A stretch of 64,000 nt of DNA from contig JACSYO010001857.1 in NCBI GenBank assembly GCA_016806645.1, positions 2,683,501 to 2,747,500 on the forward strand. The letters are read 5' to 3'. The position numbers and the translations under genes were made by a program. Position 1 is the stretch's first letter. Each line of letters starts with the position of its first letter. Shown here one piece after another: positions 47,701 through 62,205 of this stretch. The stretch comes from Ophiodon elongatus. Lineage: Eukaryota > Chordata > Actinopteri > Perciformes > Hexagrammidae. The notes under the pieces are model-generated. The model did not search any database. It had not been told where the DNA came from and saw nothing but the letters and a program-made list of their open reading frames with translations.

Positions 47701-50700
47701 GCGCTGCCATTCCTCCTCTGTGAAGTGAGCTGTTTTATAATGCGGTCGAGGGAGGGTTTTGATCGTACAATTATGTGCTACGTGATCCCATCTCCTCCAA
47801 TTCACCCACTGTGATGACTTTGGCAGCGCAGAGGGGGAAACGCGGGTCCTGAGCGCCTCTCCCTCCCCTTCAGCGAGGAAATGAATGCAGTCCTGGGATC
47901 GTGTTGTAAAGCCACTCGGTGACTTTTTTTAGTTTTTTAAGTTGAACTTCGGGGTTTTAGTCCGCGTGAATGAACTTGCTTTGCACAACCGGCTAGAGGA
48001 ATAAGGGCACACTACTCGGGGCATTGTTTTCCAAATAACTGTCGGCCACGCTGAGGGGTTGTGGGACAGAAATGGGGCAACCCCTAAGGCCATACGCAGG
48101 GAAGAACATTCACAGCCGAAAGGGGAGGGACGGGGAGAGAGGGATAGTGTTGTTGTTGTTCTCCGATTTAAAAGGAGAGCATCGGTTTGAAAACTCTTGT
48201 CAGTGTGGCCAAAATATTTTGTCTGTTTTGTTCCGGGGACAGACCGTATCTCATCACAGTTTGGGAATGAATGACTGGACCCGTCACAGCCTTGCACACG
48301 AGGAGCGTAACGCAAAGCTGCTGTCTGTATCTCTTTATGTTCCAAACATATCTGTATTGGCTGCCGCTTTAGATGTCGTCAAGATTGCTTCATTTTCTGT
48401 GTTTTTAAATTCTTAGAGCGTGTCTAAAATCAGAGCTAAGAGCTAATATCTGGAGTTTTATTTGTTGCCTTATTTTTTTTTTTGTGATTTCCAAACAGAT
48501 TTGCGGGTGTTTGTTTTCATTATTCAAATGATGTATTTGTATTAAATGTACATTCCCACTACAGACACACACATAGCATTGTCAAAACGTCCATCTGCGA
48601 CAGCTGTGTACTGGATAATGTTGCAAGCAAAGATACCTGTTTGGTTTTAACATTGTGTGTGTGTGTGTGTCCCTGTGTGTCCGTGTGTGTGTGTGTCCCT
48701 GTGTGTGTGTGTCCCTGTGTGTGTGTGTCCCTGTGTGTGTGTGTCCCTGTGTGTGTGTGTCCCCGTGTGTGTCCCTGTGTGTGTGTGTGTCCCTGTGTGT
48801 CCCTGTGTCCTCTCTTGGATGGCCCCGTGTTATTCTGCCAGTAATGCATCGACATCTCTCTGCTGAATCTGCACTCACAGCGTAGGTTTGTGGTTATTAT
48901 TAGCCGTAGTCATTAATCTATCGTCAGCTCAGAACATAGACCACTTTGCTCATGTTGTATTTACTTTACCTACAAGCGGAATCCAATAAAAGCTTTCTTG
49001 GTTTTGACAGCAGAAGTTTGCCACCGAAGCAGACAAAAGGCATGACATACTTCCCCACTATCTTTATTTGTCTTTCAAAAAGAGTCGGGCGTAGATGTGA
49101 AAGCCAGAGAGACGTTGTATTTTTGCATGAAGCGCTCTGGCTTTGTGGGACTTGCTTTGACTGTCAAGAGAATAAATGTCATAATTAGTCTTCTGCTGCG
49201 TCCTCCAGGGTTTCCATAGTTTCAGTCCAAAGACTATTTCTAGCTTCTATCTTGAGAGCACAACAGAAACATAGAACCACATACAGTTATATGGAACAAG
49301 ATGTGGTTATGTACAATTAATCCATCAACGAGCACCCCACGTTTTTATTTTTTTGCAAAAAACCTCTATACACAAGCAAAAAAATAAATTATTACTGATC
49401 CTGATCTCTTCTGTAAGGCGACTTGTTGGAGTTTACTATCAGAAAGACCACATTGTTGATACAGATTAATGTTTAGAGGCACAAATGGGGTAAAAAATGT
49501 ACTTTAGTTGTGGATGCTGTTGTAGCGGGCATTTAAACATTTTCTTTTCCACAGATAAAGTCAGGGGGCTTTGTGCTGTTAGACAGTGTATACATAGTTG
49601 ATCCAGGTTGACAGAGGACTCAACTGGATTGTCCAGCTGCTTGCTATAAGTACTAGATCTCTCCCTGATCGTATATAGTGGACAGTATCTCCGCATGTCA
49701 CTCTGAGACGGGGTGAAATCTTCCTTTCTGGGGGCGGGAGTAGCTCAGTTGGTCTTGACCTGGGTTCAACTTAAACTCAGTTAATTTATATAGATATATA
49801 TTTTTTTATTTTGGTTTAATGTTCTGAATCTCAGCAGATAGAGAGAATATTGTAAACCAATTCTAGCAGCCAATAATGAGCCAGTGGTTTGGTCCCGTCT
49901 TTGCTTGCGTTATTTAAAGTTTTATAGAATGCTGGCCTGGTTCAAATGTGGAATATGGGTGAAGCGGAGAGGCTCAAGGGTCAACTTCAGGGACTGAACT
50001 GAACTGACTGGATCTTGAGAGAAAATGGGCTCTGAAAGCCGCAGAAAAGCCTTTCTGCACATGAGAACGGGACACTGGAATGTTAAACAGCATTTCCTGT
50101 CCAACCAGTTGGACGAGAGATATATGGGAGCGTGTGTTTGTACTGTGAGCAATGTTTGTAGTGTGCATCTGATTGTGTGTGTGAGAGGGATGTTTATTGT
50201 GTGTGTGTGTGTTGGGTGGGGTTATGATTTCGCTGCACATTGACTGTGGCAGTTAGCGGGAGGTGTTATAATTCCGTATTCATGCGTTACTGATTAAATT
50301 GCACGATCAGTTGCAGTTCTTCTGCCCTGCTGAGTTGTCTGCGGTCTGTTTCAGCCTTTGCAACAGCGCTGTTGTATGAGCGCCGTGTGTCACACAGACC
50401 ACGTCTGTCATGATCACTATCACGCCTATCTGATCACGAGGGGCCGGGCCCCAGTCACGCCGAGCACCTCGTTACTAACCCGCCCCCGACTGCCTGTTCT
50501 GCTGAGAACAAGAGAGTGAAACATCAAAGGGTAGAAACTCTTTCATTCCCCTTTTCATGTGTAAAAAAGGTGGGGGATGGAGTGAGTTGTGTATAATATG
50601 AGGTGCTAGGTGGCTTTTAAGTATGTGCTGTTGGCTTCTTTGCCCTCCTGCCGTTTTTAAAGTTGAAAGTTTAGCAGGATGTCCTACCTGGACGTGGCGT

Positions 50701-52094
50701 CTGCCTTGTTGTTGAGACTAATGCGGGTTTGAAATGTGTAAAAAAAAATAAATAAATACATAAATACATAAATAAATAAATAAATATTTTTTTTTTAAAA
50801 AAGCCTCAAATGTGTGTGGACTCCAAAAGGGATTAATTTATCTCTAGCGTTTATTAGCATTGGTGCTGCTTTATTGCATTTATGTGCACTTTGTAATATA
50901 TTTCAGGTTTCATAAATTACTTAAACACTTTCATTGATGTGCTTTGGGGTAAAAGAAAAATCTGCTGTGAGGAAAAAATGATTAAAATGTTAAAAACAGG
51001 AGGCCACCGTTATAACATTGTTGCTTTGAGTGCTTCAGGTACATTGAATTAAAGTGTTATGTTAAGCCTACTGTATGAATACATATTTTGCGTATATTGT
51101 AGTTGAATTTGCGGATTTAAATGTATATTAATTACACAACGTAAGGCATGTAAAAATACTATTACTGATGAACTTCTGTTTTCTAATGTAATCCGGTTTG
51201 TTTTTGTGTCTCCCTGTAGGACCTGGTCAACACGGCTGCCAGCACCTTCTTTTTCTTCTTGTCGTCTCTCGTGTTGGCCTGCATCAACCACAACACTGGA
51301 GCTGAGATAGCAGCAGTGGTGAGTAGTCAGAACCGTCCTCTTTTGCCAAGATATACAGATACAAAACATGGCAGACATCTTCACTAACCTCCTCTTATCA
51401 GTCATGACATTTCCTCTCAAGGCATATGATTAAGAATTCATACATAGAAATATACTAATGCATTGAAAAGTGTCAGCTAAGAGCTCAGCAAAGATCTCAT
51501 TTCGGTACCCGACTCTCTAACTCGTATGTGTGGCCGAGCAGAGCTGAATGCAGGAACTGTTCCTGGCTGTGTTTTTGTTCTGACCAGATCATTGAATTAT
51601 CTGGCTGCTGCCCGGTAGGTCCAGTTGCTATCTGATCCGAGTCACATGCTGCCTGCTTACTGAGCAGATAGCATGTGCTGCCCAAGCAAACCTGAATGCA
51701 CATGTCTTTAACACCAGACCATAAGCATGATTAAAGTCATTTTTCTGTCTGTCTGTTCGTGCAATTTGAAACGCGTAAACTTTTAAGCCTGATCTTGTCA
51801 GTCCGTACATATTTCTGTGCCTAAATCAAGTTTGCATATGATCTGTGTGGCCATGCCAGCATTTAGTCCCTTGGTTCCCATTCAAATTCAGACATCGTTA
51901 TTCTACTTCCTGTTTCCCCTTGTATGCAGATCTTTGGCTTCCTGGTGACAGGTGTGTATGGTGTCAACACCTTCCTGGCGGTACGGAGGTGGCGCCGTGG
52001 CAATGGTTGTCAGGGGGCGGCTCAGACCAGCGAGTACATGCGAGCGCGCACAGCATCTCGTGGAGAAATGGAGGCAAGACCTGAGCTTGCATGA
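39647..52094 (+). CDS. cmtm4: CKLF-like MARVEL transmembrane protein 4, 4 exons
   Basis: Coding exons: 39647-39832, 45498-45674, 51220-51318, 51930-52094 (208 residues). All junctions are phase 0 with standard GT-AG sites. CMTM4 is a four-helix MARVEL-domain membrane protein; in mammals it acts with CMTM6 in protecting PD-L1 from degradation and in IL-17 receptor and junction protein trafficking. Visible here are the CMTM4-specific N-terminus GEASNTSMISGASSPYQPTT, the helices around IGFICIETIMMCSPCGGVYF, FFEFVSCSAVVVTGVLLLIF, DLVNTAASTFFFFLSSLVLA and IFGFLVTGVYGVNTFLAV, then the cytoplasmic SEYMRARTASRGEMEARPEL tail. It ends near the length I recall for a short human isoform; the extra C-terminal tail of the longer human form is not found in this exon. 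It lies head-to-tail after dync1li2, as expected for the 16q22-type cluster. Confidence 0.95.
39833..45497 (+). other. cmtm4: cmtm4 intron 1
   Basis: 5.7 kb intron. It contains a poly(G) run near 40264-40277, a (CA)n tract at 41691-41708 and a palindromic Tc1-type MITE at 44123-44218. No nested gene was recognised. Confidence 0.8.
44123..44218. mobile_element. Palindromic Tc1/mariner-type MITE
   Basis: The left arm starts TACAGTACCAGTCAAAGGTT and the right arm ends GTTTGACTGGTACTGTA. The two arms are inverted complements over nearly the whole 96 bases, with a turn around TTCACATTGAATGAG. The ends are TA dinucleotides, as expected for Tc1/mariner target duplication. The phrase CAGTCAAAGGTTTGGACACA is typical of teleost Tc1-like terminal repeats. 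No transposase remains; such solo foldback copies are non-autonomous. Confidence 0.9.
45847..45875. repeat. (ATG)n trinucleotide repeat
   Basis: About nine ATG/TGA units in cmtm4 intron 2, 173 bases after exon 2. Confidence 0.93.
48655..48815. repeat. GTGTGTGTCCCT minisatellite
   Basis: (GT)n blocks of 4-7 units alternate with CCCT, giving a period of about 14 bases over about 160 bases. One unit carries CCCC and one CCGT. It produces false long frames on both strands (Cys/Val- or Thr/His-rich). Confidence 0.93.
49728..49778 (+). repeat. tRNA-derived SINE fragment
   Basis: GGGGGCGGGAGTAGCTCAGT followed by TGGTC and CCTGGGTTCAACT has the A-box-like AGTAGCTCAGTTGG and B-box-like GGTTCAA of a tRNA-derived promoter, with part of the middle deleted. 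It is probably the head of a fish SINE. Confidence 0.55.
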
Positions 52095-54650
<2,556 letters not shown>

Positions 54651-54670
54651 AATAGCTCGCTTTTTTTATT

Positions 54671-55264
54671 CAAATCTTTTTTTCACAAAATGGCAAAACA
54701 GTAAAAAAAACAAAAAAAAAAACATATTCAACCAACAATAGTTCAGCAAGGGACCTCCTTTTATAACAGGGTGCTGGGCTCATCTTTCTCAGAAGTTTAT
54801 TTTTGAAAAGGTTAAAAAAGGATATGGTTGAGTTTTATAGCTGTCCAGTGAAAATCACATATCTTCAGATAAACTGAAGGATTTTAGTCTCAAGGATTCT
54901 GCCTGGGAACCAGTCAAACAAAAGCCACAGAAGTAACAAACTCCCATAAAAGGCAAACTCCCATGGAAGTCTTTTCTTAACCATTAATATGCCAATTGCT
55001 CTGGACAGTTGAAATTCCACATGGAAGTTGGAGGCCACTAATTCCTCCATTTTCAATTCACAGTGCTGTTGTAACACTCATGCAGTGGCGTGTATATTAC
55101 ATAAACAGTCGCTGTGGCTAGTAGTGCGTGTAATTCTTCAGTAGTGGCTGTCGAAGAACTGAAGACTCCAAAGATACTTTTCAAAACAAAAAAAGATTCA
55201 CATATCGGATATCTGGCATTTAACAGTATAATAATGCATTAAGTATCTACAATGCACTGTTATT

Positions 55265-55298
<34 letters not shown>

Positions 55299-56345
55299 GT
55301 AAGAAGCACATACAGAGAACAAACTAAACAAAAGAGCAGAGACTAACTTTGGGTTAGTTGAACAGATTATGAAGTAGCATCATTTCTGTCACTTAGATTC
55401 ATGACAACTTTCAAACATGGGTCTTTAGGTCATATTAAAAACTAACGATCCAGAAAAGGTTGTCGTGTGGTACAGCAAGCCACAGGAATTCTGTTGAACC
55501 AAAAGTCAAATTTATAGGAAGATGGGTAAACATTATCCTCGAGCTATAGCAAGTCTTCAGTCTTGTAGAGTTCAGACAATTGGACGGAGGTTGTTACCAG
55601 CCAACCTGCAACCAATCTGTTCTATGTTTTATAGTAATACTAAAAATGTATAAATGGTGATGATGCCCCACTTATGTGCTTCATTATTGGCGCACCTAAA
55701 CATTTATTCAATAATGACATTAATTTAGTGTTGTAGTTTAGTATGTCTGTAAATATGGTCGCAGTACGTGCACAGAAGTCAATATTAATCATTAATTCAG
55801 GTTTAGACGTATGCTCCCACGAGTGGATCGTACAAACAGCTTCTGAAAACCCAATATCATGAGACCAAACAATTTCCCAGCTTTATGATCATTAAAGTAT
55901 GAGGTTGGCATTTATATTTTCTCCAAATCATCTAAGACACTGAATATGATTTTGGGCACAAAAAGAACAGAGCAATTTTTTGCATTATTTTACAAACTAC
56001 TTGCAATGACCAGTAAATTATAGTAACTTAAAAAGACCAACATGTTTGACACATCAGCTTAGACTTGTTTCTTGAATGTCTTGAATGGATGCTCAACAGA
56101 ATAATTCAAAGAGGATAAGTAAAGAAGGTCAGAATCCCCTCTTTTATACATATTTGGCCCCAACTACCAATAAATGCACCTAATTATTAGAATTAAGCAA
56201 CAAGCATTGTGACCTTGTGGTGATTGCTGTACACAGTATCAAAGTCACACAATGAAACACTTGCAGATTTTTGCAGATGCTAACTTAGCAGGGAAAATGT
56301 CTTCTTGTCAGCTGGTGGATCTCCTTGTGGTGGTGGTCCGCAGTC
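54671..56345 (-). other. cmtm3: cmtm3 3' UTR (inferred)
   Basis: Non-coding DNA following the cmtm3 stop on the minus strand, ending near one of two minus-strand AATAAA signals (54796-54801 or 54665-54670). It contains a (CA)n tract at 55266-55295. No other feature was recognised. Confidence 0.4.
55266..55295. repeat. (CA)n microsatellite
   Basis: About 15 CA units in the inferred cmtm3 3' UTR. Confidence 0.95.
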
Positions 56346-59300
56346 TCAGTCCGAATCTGAGTCTGAAATCTCATCTAAAAAATGAAAATGAAAATGTGTT
56401 ACATTAACAAGTAAAACTTTGGTTAGTGTACTGACTAAAATGTCACTAAAAAAATCATGGTATATGATATGCCAGAAAATGTCATAAAAAGTCAAACTAT
56501 AGTATGCGTTAAAATGTCATAGTATAGTATGATATACAAACAAACAAAAAATAAGCCATGAAAAAGTATAGGATGTGGTAAAAAAAAAAAGTCTAAAGTA
56601 TATGCCATAAAGAAAGTTGTAGTATAGTATGCATGAATCTCATAAAATAGTCTGCCATAAAAAAATTTCATTAAAATATCATTGTATAGCATGCCATAAA
56701 AAAAAATCACTTAAAATATTATATTGTCATAAAGTCATTGATAAAGCCATAGTATGCCAAAAATGAGTGCTTTATGTCACAAAGAATGTCATAGTATAGT
56801 ATGTTATAAAACTCATAGTGGTGTATGTCATAATAATGTCCTGAACAACTCATAACCTTGGTTTCTTGATGACTCCTCATTGGTCTCCCCTCCTCCTTGC
56901 TTTAGGAAAGCGGCCAGCTCATTGAAAATGAGGTAAAAATCTAAAGCAAAAACGATGGTGGCAATGAACCCAAATATCTGTGAAAAAAAGAAAGAAATTT
57001 CAAATCAGTGAAGATGAAAAACTACCATTTAAAACCAGAACTGAGATGATTCCAGAAAGGCTAGTTTTTGTGCGTTCTTAATTCATGAATAAGGTTGGTG
57101 TAGGCTACGAGGAGATGAGTGCTAAAGTCGACTTTACCCCAGCAGCCTTAGAGGAACCGTCCACATATTTGGATACTGAAATTATCGAGATGATGAAGAA
57201 GATAATGGAGGCAGACACACATCTCATGAAATCCTTTGAGAGAAAAGCAAGAAACACGATGATTAAGAGTAAAACTCAAACTTCATATCTCTGTTCAACT
57301 CTTCTTCTTTTAGCACTGGAAGACAGTTTTACAATTGTGCACAACAGCATGCATATCGACTTTAAAGTTTTTAATTGTATGTGAAAATTGCTCTCACCAT
57401 AAGAGGCCAGAGGAAGCCTTTAAACCTCTCATTGAATTTGGTCGAGTAGGCGAACAACAAGAAGAGGGCAGCCAGGAACTCCAGCACAGGAACCGTCACG
57501 AAGGCTGCGGCTGTGGATGCCGCGAAACACACAAAGGACACAAAGGACAGCGCCTACAGAGACAATTAGAGAGGAAAGTATATGCAACATGTACAGTGTG
57601 GGGGGCAGAAACAGAAACGTTATGGCGGGTCACAGGCCAAAAGCAAAAAGCTTTTGTATTGTTACGTATTGCCTTTCCAAATGCGTCTTACCTCATTCAT
57701 GCACAGGGCCACTCTGCCTGCTGTGCTCAAAATGTTATGATAATAAATAAAAGCCGAAGCGTTTTGTCAAAACAAGTCATTGTATAGAATGTGAAAATTG
57801 TCACAGCATGGATGTTAAATTAAATCTTTAAAGTTATAGTGTAAGAGTGACTGTGGATCAGTGGTGGAGTGGGTCGCCCTTTAATCAGAGGATCGACGGT
57901 TCGATCCCCAGCTCCGCTGAACTTGCAGTCCTGGGCAAGACACTTCGCTCCTTGGTAGCCCCTTCCATCAGTGTATGGGTGAATGCTACACAATGCTACA
58001 CAAGTCCATTTACCATAGTTCAGTATGTTGAAAAAAGCCATGGCATATTATGTCCAAATAGTCATAAAACAGTATGTAAAACAAATATATAAAAAGTCAT
58101 AAAAACAAGTCACAGCATAGTATGTCAAAGAAGTCATAAAAAGGAAATAGTATATGTAAAAAAAACTCATAATAAAGTCAAAGTATAGTAGGTAAATAAA
58201 ATACATAGTAAAAGTATTAAAATAAAAGTATATTATGTCAAATATACCATAAATATATATATATATATATTTAAATATACCATAGTATAGCGTGTCGAAA
58301 AAAAGTAATAATATAGTATTTCCCAAAAGTTCTATAATAGTATAATAAAAGTAGTATAATATGTCGAAGAAAAATAAAAAACGTCATAGTTTGAAATGTC
58401 AAAAAAGTAAAAAAAAAAAAAAAAAAGTGATACTATAGTATGTCCAACAAAGTTAAAAAAGTGATAGTATAGTATGTGTAAGTCATGGTTTAGATCAATG
58501 AAGAGTTGAAGCCTTGAGCAAAGGGTTAACTAAAACCTGTTTCTTTTTGGGATCGAAGACAATTAAGAGCTTTTGAAGAAGGCTCGTTTCAGTCACTCCT
58601 GTCTTGAATTTAGCTCTTTGAAGCCAAAGGCAAATTCATATTTCAAACCCAACTGGCTAAATAAAATGACTCTTCTTTGATCTTCTCCCTCTGAGATAAT
58701 GTAAAACTGACCCAAAGCTGAAATCTGTGTGAAGCACAGTTTCAGGCTCACCTCCTGTAAGGAGATACAGCTGTTAAAAGACAATGTATATTCGGAGTGA
58801 CTTGTACACTGAATCCCTCTCGTTCCCTCTCACACAAACATGCGCGTGCCAGCAAACAAAAACATAAACTTGTTATCGTGAAAGAGGATGTTCAAAAGTG
58901 CTCTGCGTGTGTGCAACAAGTAGTTACGATGCAAGTAAATGAGCCTGTGTTGTGTTTGTGTCTCTCCATTAGAAGCGCTGCACAGATTATATCAGTGCAA
59001 ATGAAAGCAAGTCCAAACACTGTAATCTCAGACAGGCCCGGCCATCTTGTCTTTGTCACAGTCAGTCATCCTACACTGGCCTGAGGTCAGGAACTCCCCG
59101 TGACTCAACCCGAACTGCTGCAGCTGCTATTACTTAAAAATGCTGCTCCCGAGCAGCATCCTGTCAGGGATCGATACGATTTCTACAGGTTGATTAGAAG
59201 CCTTTCTTTGAGTTCCTCAGTAGATGCTCGGGCATGTTTGTGTATGGAGAAAAGGCTCCGGGATGTCGGCATGACTGTGATGCACTATAAAAACAGATGA

Positions 59301-61375
59301 GCTGTCATAGGCTCCACATTTTCTTGTACTGCACATAATCCGGCAAAGTAAATCTCACATCATATCAGAAAGACAAATGTCTGGTAAGTGAGACTGTATT
59401 AAGGCTGCAACTAACAATTATTTTGTAGTTACAATCATTTTTGAGGTTATAATGAATTATTGGTTTGGTCAATGAAAATAGTGAAAATAGTGAAAAGTGT
59501 CCATTACAACTTCCGCGGGGCCCAAGGTTACATTTGAAAATCTCTTGTTTCATCCAAAAGCCAAAGATATATTATTTATAATAAAATAAAACACTGAAAA
59601 AGCTGGAAACATTCATTACAATTGCAGTTTTGCTTGATAATAATTCAACAATTTTGTTGGTGATTCATTTTCCGTCAAATGACTGATCATGTAATCGTTT
59701 GTTTTGCAAACTCTATGAAAATGAACTGTACTGTAACTGTACTATGAAGTGGAGTCAGACGGGAGAGAGCGTGTCTTCAAAGCATTGCCCTTAAAAGGTA
59801 TGCGATGAGTCTACTGAGTCTTGAAGGTGGTGAAACTTGCTGCGAGTGCATATGGTTGTTTTTTTTAACTCACAAAAACATCATAAATCCTGAGGCCACA
59901 AACACATGAGGCGGCACACTGAGCCAAGGACTCTGACAATCCAATCAGTTTACACCACCTAGGCAGGAGGCACACTTTGCACATATTTACCGCACCATGC
60001 ACTCTTTATTAACAGCTTGTTTGCATTTTGGAAATATTTCAAATGCTACAAAAATCTTTTTTCAGCTTTACACCCTGCGATTTCACATTCCTTATTGGGC
60101 CTGTTGCTGGCTGAGACTGAGAATCCTAATGAGAAATACACAGTGCTCTGACACACTGTGTATGATAATGCATGCTCAGCAGGATCTGTGTCTGACTAAT
60201 ACTCCCAAGAATGGAAAAACTACAGGCTGTGTTCACTTCACTCACATCCAACAGTTGAGTTAATTAACTGTGAGCTCATATAACACTACATGAAAGCTTT
60301 AAACTGTGTCAAAAATACAATAAAAAGATGATACTGTATTCCAGGACACACAGTTCAGTCAAAAAAGCAACATGTAAAAAGTAGTTCCAGTTAGGGTCGG
60401 GGCGATATGACAACATACTGTTAGACAACACCGAATTGTCAACCGTCAGCACTTTCACCATTGTTACTGTGGTAACTATCCTTTTAATATCTCTGGTTGT
60501 ATTACATCATATGTACAATGTTGCAAACTTAGAACAAAGACTGTTTGATGGCAATTTGGATTTTCTTTTTTTTTCTTTTCTTGGTCATTTGCTGAATTTG
60601 CCAAAATTCAAAGCTATTCTGGTTATAAGTCTGACACTTGATTTTCCAAAAGATGTACTACATCAGTACATAGGGGAAGTTTTCTTTCCATTCTGTGGAT
60701 CTTCCAGAGTAACAACGACACTTTCTGTAAATAAACACCACTGTTGAGTTTTTAAAATGCAATTTCTCAATAATGTGAGCGCTTCAAAATTAAATTTCCA
60801 TTCTCCTCCATTGTATTAAGAAACAGATCTCAAAACATGCATAATAAAACCAAAATTTGCAAGGCCACATATTACTATCGGTAAATGAAACATTTCTTTC
60901 AGAATTTGGTATTCAAATTGACCCTTCATGTCAAAGGTAAAAGTTCAACCAACCAAACAAAACACCACCCCACACTCTTACCACAAACACACAGCAGGAT
61001 TTCCTGCAGAAATGAGATTAGCAGGGGTGGCAAGACACATATGTACCAAGTAACACCATTCATTGCAAATGCTACATCATTTGCAATACAACACCTCAGC
61101 TCTTTTCCCTGAAGCCTAATGTCATCTTTCTTAAAAGTGTTTTAATGTTCTCTGAGGTTTTGTCTGCAGTCACAAATGTCCTCAAGTGAGTCGTACCACT
61201 CTCTATGCAAGTTGAAACCAAGTGTACTCTCTCACCTACATGCACAGAGCAGCACACACACTGCTGTATACCGTCAGTAGAGGCCAATTGGCTTTTTAGT
61301 GTAGTTGTGCAGAAGTATTTTAAGCATTGGGGTGAAGATCACGGTCACATTGTTGAGTAGCAGTAAAGAGGCTGT

Positions 61376-61412
<37 letters not shown>

Positions 61413-62205
61413 CTGAGCTCTGCATTCACACACAGAGGACTGTGCTCCAGGCTACGTGTGTAGACACATTGAAAGATGTGACTGTGAGGGAGATGACTGC
61501 TCCCTCACATGACACTCATTTCAGGGTCCATGCAGTAGTTGGTGCAGTGAGACCCTTCCTGTGAGGAATGCATGATGCTGGTAATCTCCCCTGCCCTCAC
61601 CACTAACACCATCACACCCACACACTCAGTTCCCTGCTTTGTTGAAACCCACTTGAAAAGTGGATAAAAAAAGTATCTATAAACGTGAACAAAAGCTGAT
61701 TTAAGATTGTCTGCGCGCTGACAGCCCGGATGTCTCCGTACACGAGATGGTTCTTCGTGCAGCGGGTCTATAATCCAGTAGAAATGTCCGTTCCAAGTTT
61801 TAGACGTTTACCTCATAGTGGATCCTCACTGCTCCTCCCTTTACTAATGGAAACCCCGTGAAGGAAACTGACTGACCCTTATTCAAAATGACAGTTAAAC
61901 AGTGCATTCAAGTTACTTCCAAACGTGGATTAAAGCAACACATCGCTACAGCTGCCATGACGCTCTGAAAACAGCAAATACAAGTATCCAAAACGTAGCG
62001 CGCTTTGGGCTTTGTGCGTATTTGGCGAAACAATGGCACCGTAAGAGTTTCATTTGTTTCCGAAGTGATCCCTCTGCTCATTTCTTACCACTTCAGCAAT
62101 AAGCAGCATTCCTTTCCTGGAGGAGGCGAACTCTTTGCTCGGGAGAACCGAGAGCAGGACATTCTGGCGCGGCCGATTCGAGTTGGGAGCCTCGATGTCC
62201 CCCAT
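56346..62205 (-). CDS. cmtm3: CKLF-like MARVEL transmembrane protein 3, 5 exons
   Basis: Coding exons, 5' to 3' on the minus strand: 62205-62089, 57553-57398, 57233-57138, 56977-56857, 56374-56346 (172 residues; human about 182). The protein has four predicted membrane helices of the MARVEL fold; family members act in vesicle traffic and receptor turnover, and human CMTM3 is best known as an often-silenced tumour suppressor at 16q22. Evidence: exon 2 gives ALSFVSFVCFAASTAAAFVT and VPVLEFLAALFLLFA; exon 3 gives KYVDGSSKAAG; exon 4 gives IFGFIATIVFALDFYLIFNE and LAAFLKQG; the C-terminus EISDSDSD matches the human NSDSDSD ending. These set it apart from other CMTM proteins. The last coding exon is tiny, 29 bases. 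Introns 1 and 4 hold blocks of an AGTATG-rich repeat. Confidence 0.94.
56455..56840. repeat. AGTATG-rich degenerate tandem repeat, block A
   Basis: Repeats of the theme GTCATAGTATAGTATG-(T/C)CATAAAAA fill most of cmtm3 intron 4 (about 480 bases). Units are diverged and of uneven spacing (about 20-50 bases). The same theme returns in block B within intron 1 of the same gene. Confidence 0.8.
57848..58010 (+). repeat. tRNA-derived SINE-like element
   Basis: A head with GTGGATCAGTGGTGGAGTGG (A-box-like), CAGAGGATCGACGGTTCGAT (B box GGTTCGATCCC), then CTGGGCAAGACACTTCGCTC and TGTATGGGTGAATG match in order a common fish SINE whose body reads TTGGGCAAGACACTGAACCC...GTGAATGGGTGAATG. It lies in cmtm3 intron 1, against the sense of the gene, directly beside repeat block B. 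Confidence 0.75.
58015..58480. repeat. AGTATG-rich degenerate tandem repeat, block B
   Basis: Many diverged units of GTCATAAAA-AGTCATAGTATAGTATGT. It includes an (AT)n run near 58252-58270 and a poly(A) run near 58411-58428. Same family as block A; the two flank exons 2-4 of cmtm3. Confidence 0.8.
59398..59712. repeat. Degraded teleost MITE-like repeat (hAT-like)
   Basis: Begins AAGGCTGCAACTAACAATTA, continues with TTTGGTCAATGAAAATAGTG, then TCTCTTGTTTCATCC, AAAGATAT and a closing CAACAATTTTGTTGGTGATT with AATCGTTTG. The order fits a very common fish repeat that starts GGGCTGCAACTAACGATTA and ends with the inverted CTAATCGATTAATCGTTGCAGC. The right end here is truncated. The assignment is from memory. 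Confidence 0.65.
61379..61409. repeat. (GT)n microsatellite
   Basis: About 15 GT units in cmtm3 intron 1. Confidence 0.95.

Larger units (their letters stand above)
45675..51219 (+). other. cmtm4: cmtm4 intron 2
   Basis: 5.5 kb intron. It contains an (ATG)n tract at 45847-45875, a GTGTGTGTCCCT minisatellite at 48655-48815, a SINE fragment at 49728-49778 and a TAAATACA/AAAT tract at 50740-50785. The minus-strand frames at 47929-48345 and 48559-48878 are not supported as genes. Confidence 0.8.
58481..62088 (-). other. cmtm3: cmtm3 intron 1, 5' part
   Basis: Long intron between the first and second coding exons. It contains a degraded interspersed repeat at 59398-59712 and a (GT)n tract at 61379-61409. 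No coding exon or RNA gene was recognised in the rest. Confidence 0.7.

Noticed and set aside
48559..48885. Cys/Val-rich or Thr/His-rich frames on both strands
   Set aside because: They are translations of the GTGTGTGTCCCT minisatellite, open in several frames only because of the repeat.
57085..57384. Plus-strand 99-codon frame at cmtm3 exon 3
   Set aside because: It is the antisense of exon 3, whose minus-strand reading matches CMTM3 with correct splice sites.
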